64,000 nucleotides of DNA from Bugulina stolonifera (GCA_935421135.1 OW285194.1:2192501-2256500), one strand, 5' to 3'; positions 43,811 through 56,550 are shown, counted from the stretch's first letter. Made by a program: numbers and translations. The notes: a model not told the origin generated them from the sequence alone.

Positions 43811-43893
43811 AGTGCCTCTACGTCTTTAGTGCTTCTACATGTAGGTCTTTAGTGCCTCTACGTATTTAGTGCCTCTACGTACGTCTTTAGTGC
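43811..43893. repeat. ~19-bp tandem repeat (TTTAGTGCCTCTACGTC)
   Basis: Five imperfect copies of TTTAGTGCYTCTACGTA/C in the intron. Confidence 0.75.
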
Positions 43894-44680
43894 AAAGATA
43901 CATGATAATTTTCTATGTTGCAGTATGTTAGTAAAGTTTAATGGAAGGAATTACTTATCTGCCATTAAATGTTGGCTTGGCTGTCATAGAATATTTCTGT
44001 GTAAATGTACTGGAGGAAAAGAGTTAGGTAAACATGAATTATGATAATCAAGAATGGAAGTTGAGGCAAAGTTATTATATTTCACAACTATTCTATAATC
44101 CATATAATTAAATACTACAATGTAAAATATTACTCTACAGTGTATAAGAGAATACGACTGGACTAGACTAGTTGTTACATGTAGCTACAAGTAGTTATTC
44201 ATGTTGACACTACTTCACATTGCAGTTGTTTTGTTAGCATTTAAAAATTCTGTTGCATTATTACCAAGACAGTTCATCTGGACAAAATGTAATTAACAGC
44301 AAATCATGTTTAAAAATTTGAGCCTTTCCAGTTTTGAACAGTCCGGTTTCAAAAAGTCCTGCTTTGAACTGTATTTTATGAAATATTCCTTTACCATATC
44401 GATGCTCTATTTTCTCCTTCGGTGAAATTACCTCTATATTGCATTGAATGTAAAATGAATTTGTAAAATTTATTATTGTTGCTATGGTGAGTTTTTTTAT
44501 TTTAACAATGCTGAGCTCTCACTAGAAGGACCTTAGGCCTACATGTACATTTAACTAATATGATAATATTAACCATAACTCATTCTTCATAATTATGATA
44601 ATTCAATAGCCAGGTTTAAGATTAAAGAGTAAGCAACTGCTAATAGTTAATTCAGATTGTGACAACTACAGTCTGCTACT

Positions 44681-45909
44681 CAGGGGCGTATTTTAAGGGG
44701 CGGCAGGGAGGCACTGCCGCCCCTGTTGCCAAAATAAAGTGGCCTAAAAACACTACTTTTGAAAATTTGAGACTTTTTCCCTTAATATTTGCTTCATTTC
44801 CGGTTTGCGACCGAAGCGTTATCACTCTAGTGTTACCTCTATGACTCTACTTATAACTCTATGGTGTTGCGTCGTAACAATAACCAGTAATCTTGGATTA
44901 ATTACTACATTGCAAGTGGCACACAAAGGGGTCCATAAAACTGTGTGCTCTGCTAAAAGACTCTATGGCTATGCCAAGGTTAAAAACTTGCGGTCTTGTG
45001 AATGAATGAATAAATATTTTTTATGAATAGTTCTTTATACCAAGGAAAAAGTAATAAATGCAAAAGTAAAAGTGGTGAACAGTTGAATCAGGTGAATCAA
45101 TTTGTAAGTCACTGTTATCCATGAGGTGGTTCCTTCCCTGTCACTGACTACGAGCAGGTGCATGAAATTTAATTCCAATATTTATATTATTTTCTTTTGG
45201 CTTCTTTCAAAAATATTTATGATAATGATTCATTCTTTTAATAATTATAATTAGAAGTGTTTGCATTCATTTTAGTTATTCATTCCAGCCACTCCACTGA
45301 CAGCTACTACTCTACTGCTACATTCACTACTACCAACTAAATATGTATTGTAAAAATAAATACTAATTTAAAAATATAATAATAAATATAACAGTAATGA
45401 AATATTTTAAATTTATATATAATATAATTATACTATTAATATTATCTTAGCTTTGCTAGGCTGCTACACTTTTCTTGCAAAGATATTTATTTTAAATACA
45501 TTTTATTTAAAATAATTAATTTATAATGACAATAGTTGTTGATCACCTATTAAAATTTGAAAATTTTAATTTATAAAATACACTTGCGCCTATGGACTCT
45601 TTGTAAAAAGATACAATCATGCAGTATTGTAGTTATTACAAAATTCTACTAGCTAGTGATAGTACTGTAACACTTTCGCTCTTGTTGCAAGTAGTAGTAA
45701 CTGTATTAAGCAGAAGTAGTAATGAGTACTTGTTGTAGTGATGCTAGAACTAGCATGCTGCTATGTCTAATTTTTGCACTTCAGAGAACCAGAGTTGAAA
45801 ATTTTCCGCTGCGCGTGCATTTGCGGGGGGTGCCCGCACCCCACCCCCCGCACCCCCCTCCCACCCAACTTTCTGCCTCCCCACTCAATTTTTCTAACCT
45901 ACGCCCCTG
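44681..45909. mobile_element. hAT-like non-autonomous element, CAGGGGCGTA ends
   Basis: The left CAGGGGCGTA followed by GGGGCGGCAGGGAGGC and the right TACGCCCCTG preceded by GC/C-rich text are inverted. CAGGGGCG ends are common in hAT elements. CTACT occurs at both borders, but a full 8-bp duplication is not seen. The interior is AT-rich with no transposase. Confidence 0.6.
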
Positions 45910-46455
45910 CTACTACATGTATAAATCTAATAGCAATGGATACAGTGCGGATACTTTATTTTGTACAGCGCTGTGATGCCATAATTTTCTTGCACTACCT
46001 CTACAAGTGATTATTTATTGTAAAATGAATAACTTTGTACTAGTTTTACTCACCATGATGCTGAAATACTAAGTTTATCACCAATATAAGAATCAGAGAG
46101 TACAAAATAGTGCCTTTTGTAATTCCCCCCATGGCTTGATGACTCCTAAGTGCAAAAATCCTGTGATTTCATTGGCTAATGCCAGTTAGTCTGATTTGGT
46201 TCTGCTGTGAACCAGATAACCTGATTTGTTTTTGGGCAATAATTCAATGCCAGGTTGACCACCTGAAATGAAACGTTGGGAACTTAAAATAGGAGAGAAA
46301 AGCTACCCAAAAATTTACTTATCTCCAAGTTTTGGGGTGCAGCCAGATGGCCTATTTTGGTACTAACGCAGCGGTTTAATTAGTATTGCTCACGTATTAC
46401 ACCCAGTACATTGTTGTGGTACTTGTTGGGGTACTTGTTGTGGTATATGGAATAC
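45910..46455. other. Intron stretch, nothing recognised
   Basis: Intron of gene Y; no repeat boundary or exon was seen apart from a small GTACTTGTTGTGG duplication near 46425. Confidence 0.4.
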
Positions 46456-49023
46456 TGTAATGCGACACACGAGTATCGATTATAGTACAAGTGCGAGAAG
46501 GGCTTGGGAGTGGTAGACTAGATATGCTTTCAATTACATCAACGACTGAGCAGTAATTGCATGGTAGATGATCTAACTGTGTTGGGTGTACAACCCATAA
46601 GGTTTGAGTTATTGCTTAGATGCGAGTCTCATGAGTATGGTCTATGCTAGTTTAGACAATTTGAGCTTCAAGGTCTAATGGGACCGAGAGCTGGAAATAT
46701 GCCATTCTAGAAAAGAATACTCCGGATGCTTCTTATAATACATGTAGATGTGTAATTATTGAAGTCCAAGCAACACCTGAATCATAACATGAAAAGTGAC
46801 TGCTTTATATAGTTTTACATTTCCAGTGAAAACTGCAACAACATGGCGGCAGGTACGACCTTTGGAGTCTGTCATCTGCAAAAACATGTATAACAATGTA
46901 GATACATAAATAGTATGATTGCTACTACTACTGTATATAGAAGGGCCGAGGCCCTGTAAAACCAGGTAAGATTTTCAATCTGGTATCAAGTGAGTTACAA
47001 CCAATATAATGTGAATGCACAATACAAGAGGATTATACTGCCCCTTTCCACAAAAACAATGTAACTCACTATATTGTAATTTTACAGGAGAAGGCTAAAC
47101 GCGTTTGAGTTGAGCCCTCCAATTGTATTAATCCTAGAGATGCAAACAAAATATATTCTGAACCAAAATTGCATTCTCTGTTTAATGGTACCATTTTTAT
47201 TGCTGTATGTTGATTTTTTAACTAATTAATCCAGTTACATTGTTTTTGTGGAAAATCATCGTGCTGGGCTCTCTTCAGTGATTGTCTGCAAAAACAATGC
47301 ATCTAATGAATTACAGTGTTTCTGCAGACAATGTTGAAGTTATATCAGCAAATAATGTCTGTGAAAACAATGCATGAGCTTGTAAATTAGTGCAATCAAT
47401 GTAGAAGCACACATACAGACTATATTTGCATGCGTGACAGACAGTACCATCCCATTACACCGATATTATCAGGCTGAAACATAGATTTCTGTAAATCCAA
47501 CTCAATATAAAATATCTACACTCGGTTTACTTGATTCTAGTTATCTTTTCTTGCTAATGAGGTGTGCAGCGTCTGCAAAACTGAACTCATTTGTTGATAG
47601 TTTGGTTCTTGCTTTTTGGGTGTCTTCAGGAGCTCAACTCTTACTTTGGGTTTAGATTTTTCATGAAATTAAACTCTATTATGATTTCCTGTATCACATT
47701 TTTGCTTCCCAAGTGCTTCTAGTCCTTCTGCAAAAATGTGCCCATAATTTCCAACATAATGGCCCTGTGGTGATTGTCCAAATACACGTTATAAAATCTG
47801 AACCATGTGGTTTATTTTACCTACTTTATTATCCCTCTGCATATACATGTAATTTTTAGCATCTAGAAACTAAAAGTTGTCTTATAAGCGCTCTTATTTT
47901 CAAATAATGCAAAAGCGCTCATGTAATGCTGGTCCAGTTTAAGGAACATAATGTTTAATGTAGCACTACCTTCCATATGTTGCCAGAAGCACATCTCCGT
48001 AAGTAGATGGTAGAATATTTCATTGTTCGTTCTGTCAATCTTTACAGATCGTATTTTCAACCAGATCGCATTTTTAACCGAGCATGTCATAAAAATAGTT
48101 ATAAATGATATAAATTTATGGAAGCTACAACCACCGAAAGGCTCAGTGCAAGAATAAGAAAATGCATAGGCTATATTAGATAAAAAACTAGTGCTTCAGA
48201 TAGAAAATGAGATGATGAAATGGCACACTTTTATAAGACTTGTTTGACAAGGAAAATGTAACGATGTGGGCAAAAATGCTCCATATTAAATTAAATTTGA
48301 GTTAAATCTGAGTGATATCTGAGTAAAATCTGAGTACAACCTGAGTACAATCATGATTCAGAGTACCAACACATAATGAGTGCTCTTTAGTTGTACCATA
48401 CTGACAGTCAGAGCAAGTTAGACTTCACACAGCCTTTATGATAGATTCATTGGAACTGATAATAAATATTTGCCAAGACAGCCCCGCTACTGGGGCTCGA
48501 AACATACTATAATTCACTTGGGTTCATATCAATTCATGATGGAGTCATGCAGGAGATGTGAGCGGATAAACATATACTTGAATAGTCAACTCCAGAAAAT
48601 AAAATAAGATAAACTCGCACTGTATGTGTTTGAATCTGGAGTTACATTGTTTTTGCTGACAATCACTAGCGCCAATATTGAGATACAGTGTTTCTGCTCT
48701 CCAAAAAAACCCATAAAGACCCATTTTTTTTCAAAAATATTTTAGTATGTGATGTAAGATGGTATTTCAACACCATTTATGCAAAAAACCCAATTTTGAA
48801 AAAAATTGAGTTACAGTGTTTTTGTAGAAATGGGCAGTATAAGTAAGTATAAACATATGTACACAATGTAAGGCAGGTATAATTGTAATTACACTGTGTA
48901 TGTCAAGAATACAAGTGTGAATTGAGAAAAACAACTTCCAAGGCACTAGTGTGCGTTAAGTGTTAGACTGGTGTAGGTTGAGACTTATAATGTCAGTGCA
49001 AAGGAATGTACTGCCTCACCACA
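46456..49023 (-). mobile_element. LTR, family C, split by a DNA transposon
   Basis: It starts TGTAATGCGACACACG, ends CTGCCTCACCACA, and is flanked by ATAC and ATAT. It carries CTTTATATAG and TTATTGAAG (promoter and poly(A) region on the minus strand). The ~1.8-kb element at 47038-48837 interrupts it; without it the LTR is ~768 bp, close to family D. Confidence 0.65.
47038..48837. mobile_element. DNA transposon with its terminal motif repeated internally
   Basis: Ends CTGCCCCTTTCCACAAAAAC and its inverse (with C/A and C/T changes) extend ~30 bp, and TATA flanks both sides (47034-47037, 48838-48841). A TA target site with TACTGCCC ends is equally possible. The motif GTTACATTGTTTTTG or its variants recurs near 47232, 47284, 47316, 47362, 48650, 48686 and 48811. 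No convincing transposase was found. Confidence 0.7.
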
Positions 49024-49137
49024 ATATTTTTGCTTTATTCCTGATAACAATGACTTGCACCAGAATTAGATGCATGTTGTACTACTAATAATACTGCCAT
49101 TACATAAACTCAAGCTACAATAAGTAGTATTGTTAAG

Positions 49138-50205
49138 TACCGTGGCTGATTTTTGCCACACAGTGTAAAACTAAATTGTGATTAACATGATACTGAGTCC
49201 TAAAATAAATGAAATAAAAATTAAATTCGCCTGAAATAAAATAAATCATGTGAAACTAAACTGAAAGTTAAATAAAATATGAAGTTCATATGAAACTGAA
49301 AGTGAACTCACATGAAACGAAAAACGCCTGAAACTAAAATGCCAATTCACTTGAAACAAAATTTATGGGCGTTACTTATTGTAGCAAAACGAAACTACAC
49401 CTCCACCCTGGCGTAGAGATACACTTGCGTCTTTGAGATTATTGTGTATTATTAATAATTTGATATAGCAAATGCCATCAATTTAGTCCATTAATTTTTA
49501 TATTTTCACATTATTATTGAAATACTCAAAATAAAGGAATTAGCACCAAATGAACAAATGTAGCAGTTAGTAATACTCTTGCAGTACTAATAAGATCGAG
49601 ACTTGAGAGTACAACTCTTTTACTATATTTTGTAATAGCTTTAATGTAATATTAATACTGATTTTGTAATTTTGCATCAAAATTTATCATTAAATCACAA
49701 AAACTCTAAACAAGTTGTAAATATTTTTGATAAAATGTTATTATTTTTTTCGAGACTGTCAAAATGTAATACCTATTTTTTATTAAAAATACTGTGAATA
49801 CTCTCATAAAAGCGTGTTGTTACTAATATTCGCCTTCCTACAAGTAGGTTGATGAAATACATATTATACTTTTATTATTTGCATCTAAAGTAAACACCAA
49901 AATGCAATTAAAAGTACCAAAATAATGGACTATTTCCTGTCACACCACTCATGTACTAAATGCAGTTTCGTTTTGTTGTTATGAGTAACACCCCTAATTT
50001 CCATTTCAGGTGAATTGCAATTTGGTTTCATGTGAGTTCACTTTCGGTTTCATATGAACTTCATATTTTATTTAAATATCAGTTTGGTTTCACATGACTT
50101 ATTTTATTTCAGGTGAATTTAATTTTTATTTCATTTATTTTAGGACTCAGTATCATGTAAATTGCAATTTAGTTTCACATTGTGTGGCAGAAATCGGCCA
50201 CGGTA
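49138..50205. mobile_element. MITE-like element with ~250-bp inverted repeats
   Basis: Ends TACCGTGGC / GCCACGGTA with inverted similarity running ~250 bp (CATGATACTGAGTCC, AACTTCATATTTTATTT). Both borders carry GTTAAG (49132-49137, 50206-50211). The TIRs consist of short repeats of the type ATGTGAAACTAAA. There is no coding frame. Confidence 0.75.
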
Positions 50206-50710
50206 GTTAAGCCTGTGTATGAAATAGCCTGTGTATGAAATAGCCTGTGTAAGGTCTGTACTCTAAATTTACCTTGTAGTCTCCCTGTATTATCTAACCA
50301 TCAATTACAGCTCTATGTCTCTTACCCTTGAACTGTTACGCCTATCTACCTGAGTGTATCAACTAACTGTCAGTATCGACTATATACCTTGTACATGTAT
50401 AAAATATTAGTCATCTGTTAGTTTTAGTAGCTTCTGTTTTGGTCAGTAACGGCAGAGAACACCTACTGACTCGGAGAGTTGTTTTATTGTCATCTATTTG
50501 TCTGTGGCTTGTCATCCTTATAGTTGAATGGTCACGTCAACTCTCAATCTACTTAGCTGAGTCATAGTTAGACCTACGAGTGTTTGGAGAGCCCTAAAAT
50601 AATCGAGTTGTGTGCACTTGTCTCACTGCCAAGGCTCAACATTTACCATGATAGCATGAGCTTTTTCTTTGTTGTAGTTAAAATAATATGTATAAGCTCC
50701 AATATTACAG

Positions 50711-50799
50711 CTTGAAGATTTGAAATCAGACTTTCTCTCACTGGCACTGGAGAGGACGAGTATGGAAAAAATCAATGAAATGATTGCTTCATGTGAAAG
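50711..50799 (+). CDS. Gene Y exon 2 (LEDLKSDFLSLALERT)
   Basis: Acceptor CAATATTACAG, donor GAAAG|GTGAGC; phase 0 in, phase 2 out. It encodes L-E-D-L-K-S-D-F-L-S-L-A-L-E-R-T-S-M-E-K-I-N-E-M-I, an amphipathic helix-like segment that continues the charged helices of exon 1. Confidence 0.6.
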
Positions 50800-51096
50800 G
50801 TGAGCATGTATTCTGCTTGCATTGATGTGGGTGTTCTGACTCACCAGATATTCTTCTCTAAAACAAGTTTTATTGAACTCTAAAGTAAAGTAAGGCTAGT
50901 AGAAAATTTACAATCTTGGATCATGGCATCTTGAGAACTTCTTTTCAATAGGTTCAACCACAGTTTGATCTTACATGCATTTTCTCTTGCCAAATGCATG
51001 TAAGAGACCATCCTAACATTGTGGCTAAATTAATAAAGTAACAAACAAATTGTGTCAGGGCTACAATTGATGGTTGAACGCTGGTGGGTGAAATAT

Positions 51097-51840
51097 AGAA
51101 ATGGTTTTTGGGTTTTGGTACGGTCGTCCTGAGACGACTCCGGAGTCAAAAATGAAGTACCTATGAGTGGTGCTAGGCCTTCTCATTATATGAGAGATTA
51201 ACAGGTAGCCTACTACTAGTCAAATAACTACCAAAGACGACCCATATGATCCCGAGTCAATGCTTGTTTGCTAAACTGAGAAAGAGAGTGATCCGACCTA
51301 GTAGGAAGTTTGGTTTGCAAGGTCGAAGACCTTAAAACAACTAAAATGACCTAGCTACGAAGTGAAAGTCTCTGTATACATTGTATAAGTACAGATGTGT
51401 CTTTATTGAGATCTAAGCATAAACTGAGACAACAATTGGAAAAACAATGCCCTTTATATAGTAATAGAACTTCTGGAGGAAGTTCCGGTTAAAAGCCGAC
51501 GTAGTGTCGTGAAAATACGACGTAGGGCTGTCCAGAAATTGCACAACAACATGGCGGCCAGAAGCCCGATGGCCGACCCAAAATAGGTCGGGTTTGACAA
51601 AAGATGCTTAAAATCATCTAGATCATATTGCATAATTATGCAAAATCAATATCAAGTATTTCTGAGAGGTCGGGCCTCTCTACATGTACATGGGTATACA
51701 AAGGGTATAATGGCTCAGCAATGCATATAAGTGTACAGGTAACATTCAACTACATAGACAATGGGTAGAAGCAAGTACAAGGCAAGTATAAGTATATAGT
51801 TAGTGTCGTGTAGTCGGGAAGGCTGCGCATGACCATTACA
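51097..51840 (-). mobile_element. Solo LTR, family A (minus orientation)
   Basis: It shares with 34532-35338 the order GGTACGGTCGTCC, CCTATGAGTGG, GATGTGTCTTTATTGAGA, CCCTTTATATAG, GGCCGACCCAAAATAGGTCGG and GAGAGGTCGGGCCTC. It ends GACCATTACA. ATAT lies on both sides (51093-51096, 51841-51844). About 744 bp and visibly diverged, so older than the full element. Confidence 0.8.
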
Positions 51841-51891
51841 ATATGTACAAGCGAAATGTATTTGGTCTACTGAATGCATTGTATATTTCAG

Positions 51892-51942
51892 CATTGGCGA
51901 AGACAGCTCAATACCAAAACCTCTACGCACATCTTATGGCAG
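51892..51942 (+). CDS. Gene Y exon 3 (SIGEDSSIPKPLRTSYG)
   Basis: Acceptor GTATATTTCAG, donor GGCAG|GTATAG; 51 bp, phase 2 in and out. The solo LTR ends only 51 bp upstream. Confidence 0.5.
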
Positions 51943-52443
51943 GTATAGCAATGACTGATCAAAAGTTAGTTTGTTACATTAGTTGTTAGAAATGTCGAAG
52001 TTAGTTGACCATTTGAAAATAGTAGGTCTCCTTGCATACGCGTATTATATTGAAGCTTTCATTTCATTTACTGTATACAAATGTTCATATGTCATGTAGT
52101 TCTACTTCCCTGCAGCCATAATATGAATATTTGCTATTTCTAGGAAAAATGTATTAGTTGTAAGTAATGCATTGAAAAATAACCTTTATGTCATGCGCTT
52201 TAGCACCTGTCTCTGAAGAATCAGGAAAAATGTTGGAAGGTAGATCTCAACCTAAATATAATCAGGCTTATGTGAAATCTGAACTAGTAGCAATATTATT
52301 GACGGGCTGAAAGGGAAATATGGCTGTACTCTTTTGAAATGTTTTGTATGCACTGATGCTTCTATACATTTACATGTACATGTATATATGTTGTGCCGGA
52401 ATGTCTGTTAACATTGCACTTTATGTCATGCATGTACATGTAG

Positions 52444-52486
52444 TGTCCAATGCCTACTGGAGAAGGAAAGAGACAGAAAATGTAAG
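52444..52486 (+). CDS. Gene Y exon 4 (VQCLLEKERDRKCK)
   Basis: Acceptor CATGTAG, donor TGTAAG|GTAAGC; 43 bp, phase 2 in, phase 0 out. Short, but the phases agree with both neighbours. Confidence 0.45.
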
Positions 52487-52989
52487 GTAAGCTGCAAAGT
52501 TAATCACTTTTAATGTAAGTTAAAAGAAGCTAATTTCTGTGCTTTGCAAAATTACCAATAATTTAAATTTATGTCTGGCTATCTCTGTTAGTGGCCTCTA
52601 TAACAGAGGTGGGAAATTATTTTTGATAATAATATATTTAAAATTTATAAAAAAGTATCATATGTTATATGTTAAGTGTTTTAGCAGATATTCATGTAGG
52701 CTTGGAGTCAATAATATTGGTAACAAATTCAGATACATCAACACAAGACCAATACTCAAGCTTCCCAAGTCAATTTTAACAAGATGAATGATTAACAACT
52801 CATAAAATCTGCTACTTTAAAATTAGAGGATGCAGCCCTGCATGTGAAACAGTAAATGCTGTACAAACTTTGTAGACTAGACCAGTATTTAACTCAGTAC
52901 TAGTGTCACACTCAGCAACTTACAAAATGTACATGTTGTATTATAGTAGGTTGTGGAATTCCAACACTGGCGGAGTCCTTTGTAGGTGA

Positions 52990-53215
52990 TTTTTTATACA
53001 TATTATATGGTGTACTTTACACCATATATCAAAAATGGCCAAACCCCTTAACATCATATAAGGCGCAAGGTGGCCATAATAAATGGGGTGCCTCATGTGC
53101 AGTTCGCTCATGCATTTGAAACAAGTCTCTGACTGCTCAAAAATAAATTTGTTGCTAAAGACGCACCATATAATATAAAACATAGCCAAACCCCTTAAAT
53201 TGTATGTGTATAACA
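52990..53215. mobile_element. Deleted copy of the tRNA-like foldback family
   Basis: It keeps the spacer words AAGGCGCAAGG, AATGGGGTGCC, GTGCAGTT and the arm GAAACAAGTCTCTGACTGCTC, as at 56995-57215, but has lost the tRNA-like blocks. It is bounded by inverted TGGCCAAACCCCTTAA-type words. Confidence 0.6.
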
Positions 53216-53248
53216 TTCAACAGTATAATACAAGTAATTAAGTAATAT

Positions 53249-54925
53249 TGTGGTGTTCCAGCTAACATAGCCTGCAACTGCACGGACTATACTCAAATAC
53301 TTACAATGTTGTACAGTGCAATTATGCATGACTCTCATTATACATACTTATTACATTATACTCATTATATACTTATTCTTGTCAATAACTGCTTGGCTAA
53401 TGTGCACTATTGTATTATTCAACCAATAAGGTCTCTGTATTTGTATGTATCTAATTAATTGCAAGTACATTTATTACCTGATATTGTTCTATGTCTTTTT
53501 GCCTATTCTAACTGATGGCCGATGTCACGGATACGTCTCATATTAATATAGTATCCATTTCTCACTATTGTAAGCACTTTTTGTGCATGGCCGACCCTTT
53601 TATGGTCGGACCTCGGGCATTTTCAGCCATGTTGTTATGCAATTTCCGGGAACGATACATTATCGTACAGCTTGACCCCCTGTCGGCCCTTTTAGCCGAA
53701 GTTCAATTCATATAAAAGCCAGCACATTTTCTATGATAGATCAGTTGTTGATTGCGCTTCAATGAAGCAGCATCTCCTAACTCAACCTACAGAGTCTTAC
53801 TCTTGCAGGTAGACAGGTCCAGCCTTGGTCTTTGGACCTTTAGCGCTCGAGCTCGTTCTCATACTCGTATAAGTCTCTTACTATACTGTGATGGTACAGG
53901 ACATTTGTATACGACTCCAGCTACCCGGATAAACCTCACAGCACCTTAAGTGCCTAGTAGTTGCCACAGCACTACTCAGCTAACATTCGTACTCTCATAC
54001 CTACATTGTAGCTGCTCGTGTACTCATACTCAACTGTATTGCATGTCTAAACCATTCATTTAATGTCTACATACGTGTATCTATGTGTTTATATCCATGC
54101 TACTTAACTATATACCAATGTACATTCATGTATGTCAATTACTGAGTCTTTTGGTACCTTTTATACCCATGTAAAGAGGCCCGACCTCTCAGAATCCCTT
54201 GATATTCATTTTGTACATGAAATGGATGATTATAAGCATCTTTTGTATAGCCCGACCTATTTTGAGTCGGCCATCGGGCTTCCGGCGGCCATGTTGTTGC
54301 GCAACTTCCGGACGATCCTACGTCGTCTTTTCCCGACACTACGTCGGGTGTAAGTTCTTATACTATATAAAGGACCATGTTTTATCATTCGTTGTCTCAG
54401 TCTTCACTTGGCTTTCAATAAAAACACATCTAAATACTTGATACAGAGACTTGCACTTCCTTTTGTCAGGTCATTCGCTTAGCGAACCGCCTACTAGGTC
54501 GGATCACTCTCTTTCATAGTATAGTCTGAAGGCTAGACTTGGGACCAGATGGGTCGTCTCTGGTAGTACTTTGACTACTGAGACCGCTCGATCTTTCATG
54601 TAATGAGAAGGCCTAGCACCACTCATAGGCACTTCAGTTTTGGGTCAGCAGTCGTCTAACATCGGGTCTACGTCCCCTCATCAACACAGATACTTTCTAC
54701 ACTCCTACGGAGTGTAAATCATAAGACCTACGTCGACCCTTGACTCTCTAATGAGCTAAGCATTGGCCTACGTCCTCTACAATAACTACAAGAGCTTTGC
54801 TTAACTGTTCACTCTTTATGTAATGTGTGGAAGTTTACCTTGGCAGCCTACTACCACTACCAGGCGCTTTCCTCACTCGTGCTAACATCGGCACCCGTGG
54901 GAAAACTATAGCACAAAACATTACA
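53249..54925 (+). mobile_element. Solo LTR, family B, with a nested family-A LTR
   Basis: It begins TGTGGTG and ends ACATTACA, with ATAT on both sides (53245-53248, 54926-54929). Family B words include GGCCGATGTC, CAACCTACAGAGTCTTACTC and, after the nested part, TTCACTCTTTATGTAATG. Without the insertion it is ~900 bp. Confidence 0.7.
53887..54660 (+). mobile_element. Family-A LTR nested in family B
   Basis: It starts TGTGATGGTACAGGACATTTG, matching the inverse of the end of the LTR at 34532-35338, with TATATAAAGGACC (about 54365) and AATAAAAACACA (about 54417). It is preceded by ATAC. The last ~30-40 bp of the LTR are missing or diverged, so the right edge is approximate. Confidence 0.7.
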
Positions 54926-55257
54926 ATATGAACAACTGCAATACAAGGTGAACGCATGGTAGGACACAAGAATATACACGTGCATGTACATGTAGATTAT
55001 ACACAACAAATACTGTATTTACATGCAAAGTTCAAATGTATTCAGTCAACGCTAAATGATTGATTTATGCTGCCCAAGTAAATAATGAATAGCTACAGTT
55101 AGAGCTTTTATTATCTACACATAAAACAACTGTGACATACGATGGTTTACACTGTACATGTATAATTAATACACATACATGTATTCTCTAAGGTGGATGG
55201 TGTGGAATTGGCACAGCATTATAAGATGTGTGTTGAGTGATATATTTATTATTTTAG

Positions 55258-55329
55258 ACACCTAGTTCAAAACCATCCATTCTACGAAGAAAGGAGACCA
55301 CTGTCTCAACAAATAACAAGTTTGATGCA
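55258..55329 (+). CDS. Gene Y exon 5 (TPSSKPSILRRKETT)
   Basis: Acceptor TTATTTTAG, donor GATGCA|GTAAGT; 72 bp, phase 0. Ser/Thr/Lys-rich and probably disordered. Confidence 0.5.
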
Positions 55330-55605
55330 GTAAGTGCTTTACTTTTAACTGATTGTTAATAATGATCGATGACATTGGATGTCTCCTAAATAAAGGACAG
55401 ACCGCTGTATTTACTTGCACACATACATGTAAATGTGCTGCAAGATGTGTAGAAAAGTAATGATAAGAACATCGTACAATAATCTGTACATTATATATTT
55501 AGTTTTAAGAGAATGTCAAAATTAATGTAAGTTGGCATTGATGTGCATTTTTCTTATATTCATCGTCTAATTCATGACTACTTGGTTTTCAAATTATCTG
55601 TTTAG

Positions 55606-55710
55606 TTACCTGTACAATCATCTCCTGGTGAAAGTTCAGATGAGAAGAATGATGACATGCCACCAGCTGATGTAGGAGCAACCTCTACACAAAGTGGAAC
55701 TCGATCAAAG
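55606..55710 (+). CDS. Gene Y exon 6 (LPVQSSPGESSDEKNDD)
   Basis: Acceptor ATCTGTTTAG, donor TCAAAG|GTAATC; 105 bp, phase 0. Acidic, Ser-rich linker. Confidence 0.55.
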
Positions 55711-55777
55711 GTAATCAACGACATGAGAACATTAATATTTTCTTATTTGTGGCTAAAATCGATTGTGATACCAACAG

Positions 55778-55893
55778 ATCAGGATAGCCATTCCATGCAT
55801 AGAATGCAAATGCACTGTTGGGCCAAGTACAAATGTATCAGATAGAAATAATGCCGCAGAAAAGTACAACATCCTGAATAAATTAGTGAAAAG
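55778..55893 (+). CDS. Possible optional exon of gene Y
   Basis: Acceptor GATACCAACAG, donor AAAAG|GTCAGT; 116 bp, open (C-I-E-C-K-C, then N-I-L-N-K-L-V-K). Its phase-2 exit does not fit the exon at 58345, so it would break the frame unless another exon intervenes. It may be a false call. Confidence 0.25.
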
Positions 55894-56550
55894 GTCAGTT
55901 GAAAATTATTTTGCAGATTTAAAATGTTGCTCAGCAAGAGATCTTGGAAACCAGTGAAAAATTGCTCAGAGCTGGGTCCAAGTCATAGATTTGATTTGAC
56001 TTGCAAATCACAAGTCGACTTGACTTAAACTTGCCAGCATGCCGACTTGACTGGACCTTGACTTACACATCAATGTGACATGACCTGACTTGATTTGACT
56101 TAGACATCATTATGAAGGACTAGTGACTTTGACTTGGATTCTGGATTGACTTCAAGTCTATGTGAAGGATAAAAATGTTGTACAGTGTATTGCCAACCTG
56201 GAAAAAAGTCTCAACTGTCTACCTATTTATCACTTTTACTTCATCAGTGTTACTACAGCACCAAATGTAACATCCAGGCTGCGTGTACGTGTGACTACAC
56301 AGTGCATAGTCACAAGTACACGCAGTGTAAGTAGTGCAAGTGTAATGAAAGTAGTGAATACAATGTACAGTGCATTAGTTAATTGCTGTAGATAGGAATT
56401 GCAGGACTGGCCAGTGGACACTCTGTACTGTACCATGTGCTGTTTATCTGCTACGTGACACTGTAGTTGCCAATATGTAATACTGATTGAGCAGTCTCAA
56501 CCGTAGTATCAATATTACTACACCATGCCACGGTGTAGCTGGGCACGTAT

